A DNA stretch of 64,000 bases from CBFHSF01 sp965661055. Its GTDB lineage: Bacteria; Bacteroidota; Bacteroidia; Flavobacteriales; Schleiferiaceae. The stretch lies in contig CBFICS010000011.1 of NCBI GenBank assembly GCA_965661055.1, forward strand, positions 8,476 to 72,475. Direction: 5' to 3'. The notes under the pieces were generated by a model that did not search any database, was not told the origin of the DNA, and saw nothing but the letters and a program-made list of their open reading frames with translations. A program made the position numbers and the translations under genes. Shown here in pieces: positions 42,759 through 51,797 of this stretch (position 1 is its first letter; each line of letters begins with the position of its first letter).

Positions 42759-43087
42759 GTTTAGTGATTCCCAATAAATTCGAGGTGTTTTATCAAAACA
42801 TGGAAAACCTAAAATTTTTGGTGGCTCAGTTAGAAAAAGACATTCCTGACCTAGAGAGTGCATTTTCAACAGAGTTAGAATCTATTTATGAGGTATTGGT
42901 CACCTATTTTTCTAAGGAAGATTTAGAATCTTTTCTTCCACAACTTTTGTATAAAATTGATGTGTCTGAGCGTGGGCTTCATGAAAAGATGTCCCTAGGG
43001 CAGTACCCTAGTTTTTCCGAACTGGTTGCAGAATCTGTCTTATTTCGAGAGATGGAAAAAGTGTTTTATAGAATTACCTATTCTTAG
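42755..43087 (+). CDS. Hypothetical 110-residue protein coupled to paralog 3
   Basis: A 110-residue, mostly helical and acidic protein without signal peptide or membrane helix, so probably cytosolic. It has heptad-like stretches (NLKFLVAQLEKDIPDLESAF; YEVLVTYFSKEDLESFLPQL) and no recognised motif. The ATGA overlap with paralog 3 supports expression. A cytosolic protein coupled to an exported barrel-like protein is odd. The opposite-strand barrel gene ends 5 bp away. Confidence 0.5.
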   Translation: MSLVIPNKFEVFYQNMENLKFLVAQLEKDIPDLESAFSTELESIYEVLVTYFSKEDLESFLPQLLYKIDVSERGLHEKMSLGQYPSFSELVAESVLFREMEKVFYRITYS

Positions 43088-43091
43088 ATTC

Positions 43092-43754
43092 TTAGAAGGC
43101 AAAGCCTACTCTAATTACGTAGGGTTGCGAATAGTAAGATGTGTTGGGGTTGTAAGTTACATTGTAAAGAATCAAGAAAAATGCAGCACTTTTTTCACCA
43201 AATTTACTCATAATTCCTCCTCCTAGAAATAGATTATTTGACCATATTCTTTCGGTGTAAATTTCGTTGGTGTTTTGATTCACGTAGGCAGCCCCCCAAT
43301 TAAGAGATTCATATTCTGCCTGCAGAATGATAGGCATATCGTCAAGGGGTTGAAAAAACGTTAAAGCATTAAATCCATAAACATTATTTGAATATCCTCT
43401 AAAGTAAGGGTTTGGGGTGCTGTTAGAGTATTTGTAATAAGAATAAGTTCCCCCAATCCCAACCGATAATTTTTCAGTAACTGCGTAATATATTCTAGGT
43501 TGAATATCAATGGCGGTGTACGTCCCAAATTGAAGTCCTAGGTTTCCTCCGAAAGAAAGCTTTTCAAAAAAACTTTTTTGAGATTTCTGGGTTCTTCTGT
43601 TGATAGGCTTATTGGTAGAGGGTTTTTCTTTTTGCGATTTTTCCGTGTTCACATTTTCTTCCTCTTTCGGCTTTTCTTCAAAGCGGCTAGGGGTTTGACT
43701 GTAAGAAGTCAATACAAATAGTGAAAAACAAAAAAGAAGGAAAACCTTGCGCAT
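43092..43754 (-). CDS. Outer-membrane beta-barrel protein
   Basis: A 220-residue protein with a signal peptide (MRKVFLLFCFSLFVLTSYSQ), a Lys/Glu-rich linker (RFEEKPKEEENVNTEKSQKEK) and a barrel-like body with alternating strands (LGFGGNLGLQFGTYTAIDI region, KLSVGIGGTYSYYKY) that ends VIRVGFAF with a terminal Phe. I start at 43754, where the signal peptide begins. It is convergent with the 110-residue gene and divergent from sucA. It resembles small outer-membrane proteins of unknown role. Confidence 0.68.
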   Translation of the reverse strand: MRKVFLLFCFSLFVLTSYSQTPSRFEEKPKEEENVNTEKSQKEKPSTNKPINRRTQKSQKSFFEKLSFGGNLGLQFGTYTAIDIQPRIYYAVTEKLSVGIGGTYSYYKYSNSTPNPYFRGYSNNVYGFNALTFFQPLDDMPIILQAEYESLNWGAAYVNQNTNEIYTERIWSNNLFLGGGIMSKFGEKSAAFFLILYNVTYNPNTSYYSQPYVIRVGFAF

Positions 43755-43861
43755 AACGAGTGATTTTTCATCGTTAAAGATAACCAATTCTCCTTAATTC
43801 AATAATTGTAATTTCAAATGCAAATAGTGCAGTGTAAAGTATGAGTAGTTAATTAATATTG

Positions 43862-43869
43862 TACTTTTG
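43862..43869 (+). promoter_or_regulatory. -7 element for sucA-sucB
   Basis: TACTTTTG, an exact TAnnTTTG match, ending 23 nt before the sucA ATG. Confidence 0.55.
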
Positions 43870-43892
43870 CCTAAATTTTTGATCAAAAAAAC

Positions 43893-46625
43893 ATGGATCG
43901 GTTTTCCTTCTTAGGAAGTGTACACTCAGAATTTATTGATGAGTTATACCAGAAGTATCTTAAAAGTCCTGATTCTATAGAGCCCAGTTGGAGGGCTTTT
44001 TTTCAGGGGTATGACTTTTCACAAGAGCAGTATGGTGAATTTGACCTCAATGAGGTTTCAGGCGCAGTTCCTGAACAAATAAGAAAAGAATTTTTGGTTC
44101 TTAACCTGATTAACGGTTACAGAACTCGAGGACACCTCTTTACTCAAACAAACCCTGTAAGGGCACGTAGAACGTATACTCCCACGCTAGACTTAGAAAA
44201 TTTCGGACTCTCTAAAGACGATTTAGAAGTTGAATTTGAGGCAGGTCACGAAGTGGGCCTCAATACAAAGGCAACTCTTAGAGAAATCATTTCTCACTTA
44301 GAGGCTATTTATTGTAGGTCTATTGGTTCTGAGTATATGTATATCAGAAAACCAGAAGTGGTTTCTTGGATACAAAAGAAGTTACACAAAAACGACAATG
44401 CGCCTAGTTATTCAATTGACCAGAAGAAGCGCATTTTACATAAACTCAATGAGGCAGTTGCTTTTGAGAGTTTCTTGAATACTAAATTCGTTGGACAAAA
44501 ACGATTTTCTATTGAAGGAGCGGAATCATTAATTCCTGCGTTAGACTGCGCCATTCAAACGGCTTCAAATATTGGAGTGGAAGAGTTTGTGCTGGGGATG
44601 GCTCACCGCGGTAGACTTAATGTTTTAAGTAATATTTTCGGAAAGCCACAAAGAGAAATTTTTAGTGAGTTTGAAGGTAAGAGGTTTACTGATGATTCGT
44701 TTGACGGAGACGTAAAATATCACTTGGGTTACTCTACCAAAACTTCAAACCTAGAAGGTAAGCCTCTTAAGTTAAACCTATCGCCAAACCCTTCTCACCT
44801 TGAAGCGGTAAATCCTGTGGTAGAAGGAATAGCACGCGCAAAAATCAACAATGACTACAACGGTGACCAATCTAAGGTGATGCCTATTGTTATTCATGGT
44901 GATGCTGCCGTTGCAGGGCAAGGCGTAGTATATGAAACCATTCAGATGGAAACTCTAGAAGGGTACGCCACTGGAGGAACCCTTCATATTGTAATCAACA
45001 ACCAAGTTGGATTTACAACGAATTACTTAGACGCTAGGTCTTCAACCTATTGTACAGATGTTGCTAAGGTTATTTTGGCTCCTGTTCTCCATGTAAATGG
45101 TGACGACGTTGAAGCGGTATGTCATGCGATAAACTTTGCCGTTGAGTATAGACAACAGTTCAAAAAAGATATTTTCATTGATTTGTTGTGCTACCGTAAG
45201 TACGGTCATAACGAAGGGGATGAACCAAGATTTACTCAGCCTTTGCTTTATAAGGCCATTTCTAAACACGCCAACCCAAGAAAAATTTACAATGAAATCT
45301 TGCTTAAAGAAGGAGTTGTAGGGGAAGGGTTTTTAAAAGAAATGGAGAAAGAGTTCAAGTCTATGCTTGAGCTTGATTACGATGAGTCTAAAAAAATAGA
45401 AAAGAACAAGCTTACACCAATTCTTCAAGATGAGTGGCAAGGATTCAGTATTCCTCAGTACGGGAAGATTTTAGAATCGGTTGACACTTCTTTTGATAAG
45501 GGTAAGCTAGAAGGTATTGCCAAGGCAATCACAACACTTCCCGAAGGAAAGAATTACTTTAATAAAATTAAGAGGCTTCTCAAAGACAGACATTCAATGG
45601 TTTTTGAGTCCAATCAATTAGATTGGGGAATGGCAGAGCAATTGGCCTATGGTTCTCTTATTGCCGAAGGATTCAATATTAGAATTTCTGGGGAAGACGT
45701 TGAGCGTGGAACCTTCTCTCACAGACATGCGGTGATCAAGGTAGAAGACTCTGAAGAAGAGATAATTCTTTTGAACCACATTCCAGGCAAAGAAGGTCGA
45801 TTTGCGATTTACAACTCTTTGTTGAGTGAGTACGCAGTATTGGGCTTTGACTATGGTTATGCCATGGCATCGCCAAAAACACTTACCATTTGGGAAGCTC
45901 AGTTTGGCGATTTTGCCAACGGTGCCCAAATTATGATTGACCAGTTTATCGCTGCCGCGGAAGACAAATGGAAATTGCAAAACGGTTTAGTTATGCTTCT
46001 TCCTCATGGTTATGAAGGTCAAGGGGCAGAGCATTCAAGTGCCCGTTTAGAGCGCTTCTTGCAGTTGTGTGCTCAAGAAAACATTCAGGTGGCTAACGCG
46101 ACGACTCCTGCAAACTTCTTCCACCTGTTGAGAAGACAGATGAAAAGAGATTTCAGAAAGCCGTTAGTGGTTATGTCTCCTAAGAGTTTATTGAGAAGCC
46201 CGAACTGTTTATCTCCACTAGAAGATTTGGCAAGTGGAAGCTTCCAAGAAGTAATAGATCACCCCACGGCAGTGGCATATAAAGTTAAAAAGGTAGTTTT
46301 CTGTTCCGGTAAATTCTACTATGATTTAGAAACAGAAAGGGTAAACCAAAAGGCTGAAGATGTAGCCATTGTAAGGCTTGAACAACTATACCCACTAGCC
46401 GTAAGTGAAATAGAAGAAATAATAGAAAAATATTCATCAGCAACCGAATGGATTTGGGCACAAGAAGAACCTGCCAACGCAGGCGCTTGGACCTATATTT
46501 TATGGCAGTTCCCTAAGCAACTTACCTTGGTGTCTCCAAGCGCAAGTGCTTCTCCTGCAGCAGGTAGCCATCAAATGGCGATTGCTAGACATAATGAAAC
46601 CATTCAACGCGTGTTTAAAATATAA
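43893..46625 (+). CDS. sucA: 2-oxoglutarate dehydrogenase E1 component SucA
   Basis: The thiamine diphosphate-dependent E1 subunit that decarboxylates 2-oxoglutarate in the TCA cycle. At 910 residues it has the normal size. The N-terminal FLGSVHSEFIDELYQKYL with EPSWRAFFQGY is the E2-binding start; HGDAAVAGQGVVYETIQM is the thiamine diphosphate-binding GD region; HRHAVIKVED, EAQFGDFANGAQIMIDQFI and LLPHGYEGQGAEHSSARLER lie in the C-terminal half. sucB follows after 15 bp, so the two form an operon; sucB's stop is followed by a terminator. Confidence 0.97.
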   Translation: MDRFSFLGSVHSEFIDELYQKYLKSPDSIEPSWRAFFQGYDFSQEQYGEFDLNEVSGAVPEQIRKEFLVLNLINGYRTRGHLFTQTNPVRARRTYTPTLDLENFGLSKDDLEVEFEAGHEVGLNTKATLREIISHLEAIYCRSIGSEYMYIRKPEVVSWIQKKLHKNDNAPSYSIDQKKRILHKLNEAVAFESFLNTKFVGQKRFSIEGAESLIPALDCAIQTASNIGVEEFVLGMAHRGRLNVLSNIFGKPQREIFSEFEGKRFTDDSFDGDVKYHLGYSTKTSNLEGKPLKLNLSPNPSHLEAVNPVVEGIARAKINNDYNGDQSKVMPIVIHGDAAVAGQGVVYETIQMETLEGYATGGTLHIVINNQVGFTTNYLDARSSTYCTDVAKVILAPVLHVNGDDVEAVCHAINFAVEYRQQFKKDIFIDLLCYRKYGHNEGDEPRFTQPLLYKAISKHANPRKIYNEILLKEGVVGEGFLKEMEKEFKSMLELDYDESKKIEKNKLTPILQDEWQGFSIPQYGKILESVDTSFDKGKLEGIAKAITTLPEGKNYFNKIKRLLKDRHSMVFESNQLDWGMAEQLAYGSLIAEGFNIRISGEDVERGTFSHRHAVIKVEDSEEEIILLNHIPGKEGRFAIYNSLLSEYAVLGFDYGYAMASPKTLTIWEAQFGDFANGAQIMIDQFIAAAEDKWKLQNGLVMLLPHGYEGQGAEHSSARLERFLQLCAQENIQVANATTPANFFHLLRRQMKRDFRKPLVVMSPKSLLRSPNCLSPLEDLASGSFQEVIDHPTAVAYKVKKVVFCSGKFYYDLETERVNQKAEDVAIVRLEQLYPLAVSEIEEIIEKYSSATEWIWAQEEPANAGAWTYILWQFPKQLTLVSPSASASPAAGSHQMAIARHNETIQRVFKI

Positions 46626-46640
46626 TATAACGAAGTAGTT

Positions 46641-47840
46641 ATGATACTTGAAATGAAAGTCCCGTCTCCGGGAGAGTCAATCTCAGAAGTTGAAATCGCA
46701 TCATGGTTAGTAAGTGATGGTGACTATGTTGAGAAAGATCAAGAAATCGCAGAAATTGATTCTGATAAAGCAACACTTGCGCTTCCAGCAGAAGAAAGTG
46801 GTGTAATTAAATTACTTGTTGAAGACGGAGAAACCGTTCAAGTAGGGCAAGTGGTTTGTACCATTGATATGGATGCAAAAGGAGAGGCAAAACCTGCCGC
46901 TAAGAAAGAAGAAGCTCCTTCTCCTAATCCAATGCCCTCTGAAAAAAGTGAACCTTCAAAGTCATCTTACGCTACAGGAACTCCATCTCCAGCGGCAGCG
47001 AAAATGATGGATGAGTCTGGAGTGAAGAATGTTACGGGTACGGGTAAAGATGGTCGTATCACCAAAGCGGATGTAATAGATGCAGTGGCGTCTATGGGAT
47101 CGGCAGGAAACGGCGTTAGAACGTCAAACCGCGTTAAGATGACTTCGTTGAGAAGAAAATTAGCTGAGCGCTTAGTAAGTGTTAAGAATGAAACGGCTAT
47201 GCTTACAACCTTTAACGAGGTTGACATGAAGCCGATTTTTGACCTTAGAAAAAAATATAAGGCAGACTTTGCTGAAAAGCACGGAGTAGGTCTAGGATTT
47301 ATGTCTTTCTTCACCTTGGCAGTAGTTCATGCTTTAAAAGAGTTTCCTCAAGTGAACTCAATGATAGACGGTAATGAACTAGAAACGTTTGACTACAACG
47401 ATATTAGTATTGCAGTTAGCGGACCGAAAGGGCTTATGGTTCCTGTAATTAGAAATGCTGAAAACATGTCTTTTGCAGGCGTTGAGAAAGAAGTAAAAAG
47501 ATTGGCTACCAAGGTTAGAGATGGTAAAATTACCATTGATGAAATGACAGGTGGAACGTTTACCATTACCAATGGTGGGGTATTCGGTTCAATGCTTTCT
47601 ACGCCAATTATCAACCCTCCACAAAGTGCTATCTTAGGAATGCACAACATCGTTGAGCGTCCGGTAGCTATAGACGGTAAAGTAGAAATTCGTCCAATTA
47701 TGTACGTAGCTCTTTCTTATGATCACCGTGTTATTGATGGAAGAGAGTCTGTTGGTTCTTTAGTTGCGATTAAAAATGCACTAGAGAATCCTGAAGAGAT
47801 TCTAATGAATGGAGATGCTAAAAAGGCGTTAGGGCTTTAA
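46641..47840 (+). CDS. sucB: 2-oxoglutarate dehydrogenase E2 component SucB
   Basis: The dihydrolipoyl succinyltransferase core of the complex. The 399-residue protein has one lipoyl domain (lysine K43 in EIDSDKATLALP), a Pro/Ala/Lys/Ser-rich linker (about 80-108), a peripheral subunit-binding domain (about 110-150, TPSPAAAKMMDESG and GTGKDGRITKADVI) and the catalytic domain ending with SYDHRVIDGRESVGSL, which holds the catalytic His and Asp. A second in-frame ATG four codons in (46653) is an alternative start. E3 (lpd) is not in the window. Confidence 0.97.
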   Translation: MILEMKVPSPGESISEVEIASWLVSDGDYVEKDQEIAEIDSDKATLALPAEESGVIKLLVEDGETVQVGQVVCTIDMDAKGEAKPAAKKEEAPSPNPMPSEKSEPSKSSYATGTPSPAAAKMMDESGVKNVTGTGKDGRITKADVIDAVASMGSAGNGVRTSNRVKMTSLRRKLAERLVSVKNETAMLTTFNEVDMKPIFDLRKKYKADFAEKHGVGLGFMSFFTLAVVHALKEFPQVNSMIDGNELETFDYNDISIAVSGPKGLMVPVIRNAENMSFAGVEKEVKRLATKVRDGKITIDEMTGGTFTITNGGVFGSMLSTPIINPPQSAILGMHNIVERPVAIDGKVEIRPIMYVALSYDHRVIDGRESVGSLVAIKNALENPEEILMNGDAKKALGL

Positions 47841-47856
47841 TCACCCGATCTCATAA

Positions 47857-47893
47857 ATTAAAAAAGGGCTGCCAATGGCAGCCCTTTTTTTAT
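47857..47893 (+). terminator. Bidirectional terminator after sucB
   Basis: Stem AAAGGGCTGCC / GGCAGCCCTTT (11 bp) with the loop AAT, flanked by A-runs and T-runs, between sucB and the convergent 275-residue hypothetical gene. Confidence 0.92.
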
Positions 47894-48717
47894 AGTACAA
47901 TTTCTCGTTCCATCTCAATTTTACCGTCCACAATTAACCGCGCATAAAGCGTTTGCCCCTCGTATTCTAAGGGATTGAAACTGTATTCTACTTTGTGTTT
48001 TCCTTTAAAGGTTTGTTCTTCAAAAATCTCTTGAAGTACAATTCCATTAGAATTAAAAAGGGCTACATGAGTTTTGTGCGGATGTGAGAATGAAAAACTA
48101 AAAAATCCTTTAAAAGACGCCTTTCTAGTTTTTCTTGGGGCCTCAATTTCTGGATTTTCAGTAGAGAGGGGTGGTAGGTTTCTGATTGATCTTACGTAGT
48201 TGATAGATTCTAGTCTCTCGGGCGCTTCCTCCCAAAAGAAACGTTCGGGCTCTTCCAGCGACCAAATCAGTTCCTGTCCAAATACCCCGTCAATTTTTTT
48301 GTCTGCCATGTGCTTTGCAATAGAAGCGTATTGTTGGCTATGGGCTCCTAAAGTATATACAGACTCGGTTTTTGGGGCAGGATTATTAGGTTGAATACAC
48401 ATCGAAGAAATATTGAAAACCTTTTTTTCATTGGGTAGCAATTCGCATATCAAGTCCTCCGTAACCACCAAGTCTTGCTCATGGGGGGTATGGAATAGTT
48501 GTCCGCCGTTTAGGTGAATAGCTAGGTTCTTCTTTGTCGTATTCGTTAAGGTTATGGCCAAGGGCTTGGTGTAATGCGTGAATTCAGAATTTCCTGAAAT
48601 GTTCGCTTGTATGAGCTTTTGCTTCAACGCAACCTCTAGGGTAAGGGGTTTGGTTTTACTAGGAACAAAAGCATAGGTTAGTGCTAGAACAACCAACAAC
48701 AGAATTGACTTTTTCAT
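47890..48717 (-). CDS. Secreted hypothetical protein with a T9SS-like C-terminal fold
   Basis: A 275-residue protein with a signal peptide (MKKSILLLVVLALTYAFV). The middle is unusual and unmatched. The end, FSFSHPHKTHVALFNSNG to LYARLIVDGKIEMEREIVL, follows the strand pattern of T9SS type A sorting domains (strand, N-G turn, ... LYARL ... DGK), but the match is weak and it lacks the N-terminal FPNP-type start. It may therefore be a related beta-sandwich instead. It is divergent from tatD and ends in the terminator shared with sucB. Confidence 0.55.
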   Translation of the reverse strand: MKKSILLLVVLALTYAFVPSKTKPLTLEVALKQKLIQANISGNSEFTHYTKPLAITLTNTTKKNLAIHLNGGQLFHTPHEQDLVVTEDLICELLPNEKKVFNISSMCIQPNNPAPKTESVYTLGAHSQQYASIAKHMADKKIDGVFGQELIWSLEEPERFFWEEAPERLESINYVRSIRNLPPLSTENPEIEAPRKTRKASFKGFFSFSFSHPHKTHVALFNSNGIVLQEIFEEQTFKGKHKVEYSFNPLEYEGQTLYARLIVDGKIEMEREIVL

Positions 48718-48780
48718 AGGTGAGGTTTTATAGGAACAACGAAATTTACATCTTTTAATTATATCTCAATTTAGATTCTA

Positions 48781-48788
48781 CATCTTTG
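48781..48788 (+). promoter_or_regulatory. Probable -7 element for tatD-ansA
   Basis: CATCTTTG, one base off TAnnTTTG, ending 4 nt before the tatD ATG, as for thiL and pdeM. Confidence 0.45.
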
Positions 48789-48792
48789 CAGA

Positions 48793-49566
48793 ATGAAGTG
48801 GATTGATACGCATGCGCATTTATACCTCGATAAATTTCAGGATGATTTGGACGAGGTTTTTCAAAGGATGAAAACGGAAGGAGTTGACAAGGTCTTTTTG
48901 CCCAATATTGATTTAAATTCCCTTCCGGGGATGATGAAGCTTGTGGATGATTATCCTGAGGTTGCTTATCCCATGATTGGACTCCACCCATGTGATGTGA
49001 AAGAAAATTACCAGGAAGTGCTCAGCGAGTTGAAAGCCTTTTATTTAAACCAACCTGAGCGATTTATTGCAGTGGGAGAAATTGGAATTGACTTGTATTG
49101 GGATCAGTCGACCTTGAAAATTCAAATGGATGCTTTTGTTGAGCAAATCTCATGGGCTAAACAATGGGGATTGCCCATAGTAATTCACTGTAGAGATAGT
49201 TTTGATGAGATTTTTGAGGTGCTAGAAAGTGAAAAGTCGCCCGAGTTATATGGAGTATTGCACTGTTTTACCGGCGACGAAAACCAGGCCAGAAAGGCTA
49301 TAGATCTCAATATGAAATTGGGGATTGGTGGTGTGGCTACATTTAAAAATGGAGGATTAGACAAGGCGTTAAAAAACATTCCAATAGAAGAAATGGTAGT
49401 AGAAACAGACAGTCCGTTTCTCGCTCCAACACCCTACCGCGGAAAGAGAAATGAATCTTCGTACATTCCATTAATAGGTAGTAAATTAGCGGAAATAACC
49501 GGCCGAAGAATTGAGGAGGTCGCCGAAATAACCACTCAAAACGCAAAGCGTATCTTTAACATATGA
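48793..49566 (+). CDS. tatD: TatD family metal-dependent DNase
   Basis: A 257-residue TIM-barrel hydrolase; TatD enzymes are 3'-5' exonucleases acting on DNA or RNA ends and on peroxide-damaged DNA. The metal site starts with IDTHAHLYLDKF (4-15), then GEIGIDLYW, PIVIHCRDSFDEIF, GVLHCFTGDENQA and ETDSPFLAPTPYRGKRNESS, all in the expected order. The stop overlaps the start of ansA by 4 bp (ATGA). A -7 element 4 nt before the ATG suggests a leaderless mRNA. Confidence 0.93.
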   Translation: MKWIDTHAHLYLDKFQDDLDEVFQRMKTEGVDKVFLPNIDLNSLPGMMKLVDDYPEVAYPMIGLHPCDVKENYQEVLSELKAFYLNQPERFIAVGEIGIDLYWDQSTLKIQMDAFVEQISWAKQWGLPIVIHCRDSFDEIFEVLESEKSPELYGVLHCFTGDENQARKAIDLNMKLGIGGVATFKNGGLDKALKNIPIEEMVVETDSPFLAPTPYRGKRNESSYIPLIGSKLAEITGRRIEEVAEITTQNAKRIFNI

Positions 49567-50594
49567 ATTCCCAAAAAAAGATAGTTTTAATCTATACTGG
49601 AGGAACCATAGGGATGGTTCAAGATACTGAAACCGGCGTATTAAAGCCGTTTGATTTTACTCATCTCTTTGAAAAAATACCCGAGTTAAACACCTTGGGC
49701 ATTGAATTCGAAATTGAGTCATTTAGTCCGCCGATAGACAGTTCAAATATGGACATTGAACATTGGCAGCAAATTATTGAAACCATTGAAAAGTGGTATG
49801 ATGTTGCCGATGGATTTGTTGTTTTGCACGGCTCAGACACCATGGCCTTTACGTCTTCAGCCTTGAGTTTTGCCTTTGAGAACCTCAATAAACCCATTGT
49901 CCTTACCGGGTCGCAGCTTCCCATCGGAATTTTGCGCAGTGATGCCAGAGAGAATTTGATTACCGCCATAGAGATTGCCAGCGCTACCCATGAAAACGGC
50001 AAGCCCATAGTGCCAGAGGTATGTATTTACTTTGAATATGATTTGTACCGCGGCAATAGAGTTTTCAAGTACAGTTCCGAAGACTTTGAAGCCTTTCAAT
50101 CTCCTAACTATCCCGTTCTTGCAGAAGCGGGTGTGAATTTATTGTTTAATCATTCTGCCATTGACATGGGAGGTAATGGGCCATTGAAAATTCACAAGGA
50201 TTTTAGTGGGAGTGTTTCTGTATTGAGATTGTTTCCTGGAATGACCCAAGAATACGTTACCTACTGTCTTCAGAATCCAGAAATGGAGGGATTGATTTTA
50301 CTCACCTATGGTGCCGGAAATGCCCCCATGCAAGCGTGGTTTTCTCAAGCGTTAAAATCGGCCATTGAAAATGGCGTGGTTGTTGTTAATGTTACCCAAT
50401 GTATTAGTGGGGGAGTTTCTCAAAAGAAATATGAAGTAGGTGAGCACCTCGATAAAATTGGTGTTTTAAGTGGAGGTGATTTAACTTTTGAAGCAGCTAT
50501 TACTAAAATGATGCACCTTATTGGACAAGGGTTCAAAGGTGATGCGTTAAGAAATCGTTATCAATTGAATTTACGCGGTGAGTTAACTCTTTGA
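49563..50594 (+). CDS. ansA: Type I L-asparaginase
   Basis: Hydrolyses asparagine to aspartate and ammonium in the cytosol. The 343-residue protein has both catalytic threonine loops, IYTGGTIGMVQD (10-21) and VLHGSDTMAFTSSALSF (about 86-102), and the SQLPIGILRSDARENL and LLTYGAGNAP regions. There is no signal peptide, which fits the cytosolic type I class. It is coupled to tatD by a 4-bp overlap. A tRNA-Ser gene follows 167 bp downstream. Confidence 0.93.
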   Translation: MNSQKKIVLIYTGGTIGMVQDTETGVLKPFDFTHLFEKIPELNTLGIEFEIESFSPPIDSSNMDIEHWQQIIETIEKWYDVADGFVVLHGSDTMAFTSSALSFAFENLNKPIVLTGSQLPIGILRSDARENLITAIEIASATHENGKPIVPEVCIYFEYDLYRGNRVFKYSSEDFEAFQSPNYPVLAEAGVNLLFNHSAIDMGGNGPLKIHKDFSGSVSVLRLFPGMTQEYVTYCLQNPEMEGLILLTYGAGNAPMQAWFSQALKSAIENGVVVVNVTQCISGGVSQKKYEVGEHLDKIGVLSGGDLTFEAAITKMMHLIGQGFKGDALRNRYQLNLRGELTL

Positions 50595-50761
50595 TAAAAC
50601 GTAGAGTTTTTATTGTTGTGGTTTGTAATTCAACAGGTTATAAAATTGGATAAAAAATATAGCATCACAGAAAATCCTTCGATTGAAAATCACATTTTTT
50701 CAACGGATTATTTTTTGTAATTTGGCGCCCCGTACACGCTATTTATAGCGATTATTGGAAT

Positions 50762-50848
50762 GGAGAGGTGCATGAGTGGTTGAAATGGCATGCCTGGAAA
50801 GCATGTGTACGGGCAACCGTACCGAGGGTTCGAATCCCTCTCTCTCCG
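50762..50848 (+). tRNA. tRNA-Ser (GGA anticodon)
   Basis: An 87-nt tRNA with a 7-bp acceptor stem (GGAGAGG / TCTCTCC, one G-U), an anticodon arm CATGC-CTGGAAA-GCATG with anticodon GGA (decodes UCC and UCU), a long class II variable arm (GTACGG-GCAA-CCGTAC), a T arm GAGGG-TTCGAAT-CCCTC, and discriminator G at 50848. The 3' CCA is not encoded. Upstream, TAATTTGGC at about 50718 is a degenerate -7 element. Confidence 0.96.
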
Positions 50849-50903
50849 CGGTTATTAAAAAAGAGTGTTAATTAATTAGAGATAAAAACAAACACGTTAC
50901 ACC

Positions 50904-51734
50904 ATGAAAAAGGTACTATCGTTAATGCTTATTACAGGCATGATCACATTTGGCGGATCAAACCTTTATGCTTCTGAACAAGATTCTACTGAGACAACTC
51001 AAGTTGATTCAACTGTGGCTCAAGAAGAAACGGCTGCTCCAGCAACTGAAGAAGTAAACAAAGAAGAAGTTAAAAAAACTGAAGAGGTTGTTGACAAACC
51101 ATTTACAGAGGTTTTAAAACAAAAGTTTATTGAAGGGGGTGCCGGATTTATGGGTATCGTACTTGTGGTTTTGATTTTAGGTTTAGCAATTGCTATTGAA
51201 AGAATCTTATACTTGACTTTCTCTATCAGCAACAATGAAAAACTTTTGAAGAAGGTTGAAGACGCTCTTAACAACGGCGGAATTGAGGCTGCGAAAGAAG
51301 CTTGTCGTTCTGAAAGAGGTCCAGTAGCCACTATTTTCTATGAAGGTCTTGATCACTACGATGAAGGAATTGATATGGTAGATAAGTCTATCGTAGCTTC
51401 TGGTTCTGTAGAGAACGGCAAACTAGAAAAAGGTATCAGCTGGTTATCTTTATTTATCGCCTTGGCTCCAATGCTTGGTTTCATGGGTACGGTAATTGGT
51501 ATGATCGAAGCATTCGACGCGATTGAAGCAGCGGGTGATATTTCTCCATCATTGGTAGCAGCGGGTATTAAAGTAGCACTTTTAACAACCGTATTCGGTT
51601 TGATCGCTGCGATTATCCTTCAGATTTTCTACAACTTAATTGTAGCAATGATTGATAATATCGTTATCAAAATGGAAGATGCTTCTATTTCCTTCATGGA
51701 TCTATTGGTAGACTTCGGTAAAAAAAATAAATAA
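50904..51734 (+). CDS. exbB: MotA/TolQ/ExbB proton channel protein
   Basis: A 276-residue inner-membrane protein of the ExbB/TolQ family, the pentameric part of a proton-driven motor that energises outer-membrane or cell-wall machines. It has an N-terminal signal peptide (1-24), an extended Glu/Thr-rich periplasmic segment (about 25-75), a first helix at about 76-96, and the conserved two-helix block ISWLSLFIALAPMLGFMGTVIG and KVALLTTVFGLIAAIILQIF. The long N-terminal segment is common in Bacteroidota. It opens a cluster with a small membrane protein and two ExbD genes, in the order tRNA-Ser, exbB, membrane protein, exbD, exbD. Confidence 0.9.
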   Translation: MKKVLSLMLITGMITFGGSNLYASEQDSTETTQVDSTVAQEETAAPATEEVNKEEVKKTEEVVDKPFTEVLKQKFIEGGAGFMGIVLVVLILGLAIAIERILYLTFSISNNEKLLKKVEDALNNGGIEAAKEACRSERGPVATIFYEGLDHYDEGIDMVDKSIVASGSVENGKLEKGISWLSLFIALAPMLGFMGTVIGMIEAFDAIEAAGDISPSLVAAGIKVALLTTVFGLIAAIILQIFYNLIVAMIDNIVIKMEDASISFMDLLVDFGKKNK

Positions 51735-51797
51735 TTAATACGGATTTTGCCTTCTCTGATACTTTTCAGGGAAGGCGATTCGTTAATCCAAAAGAAT

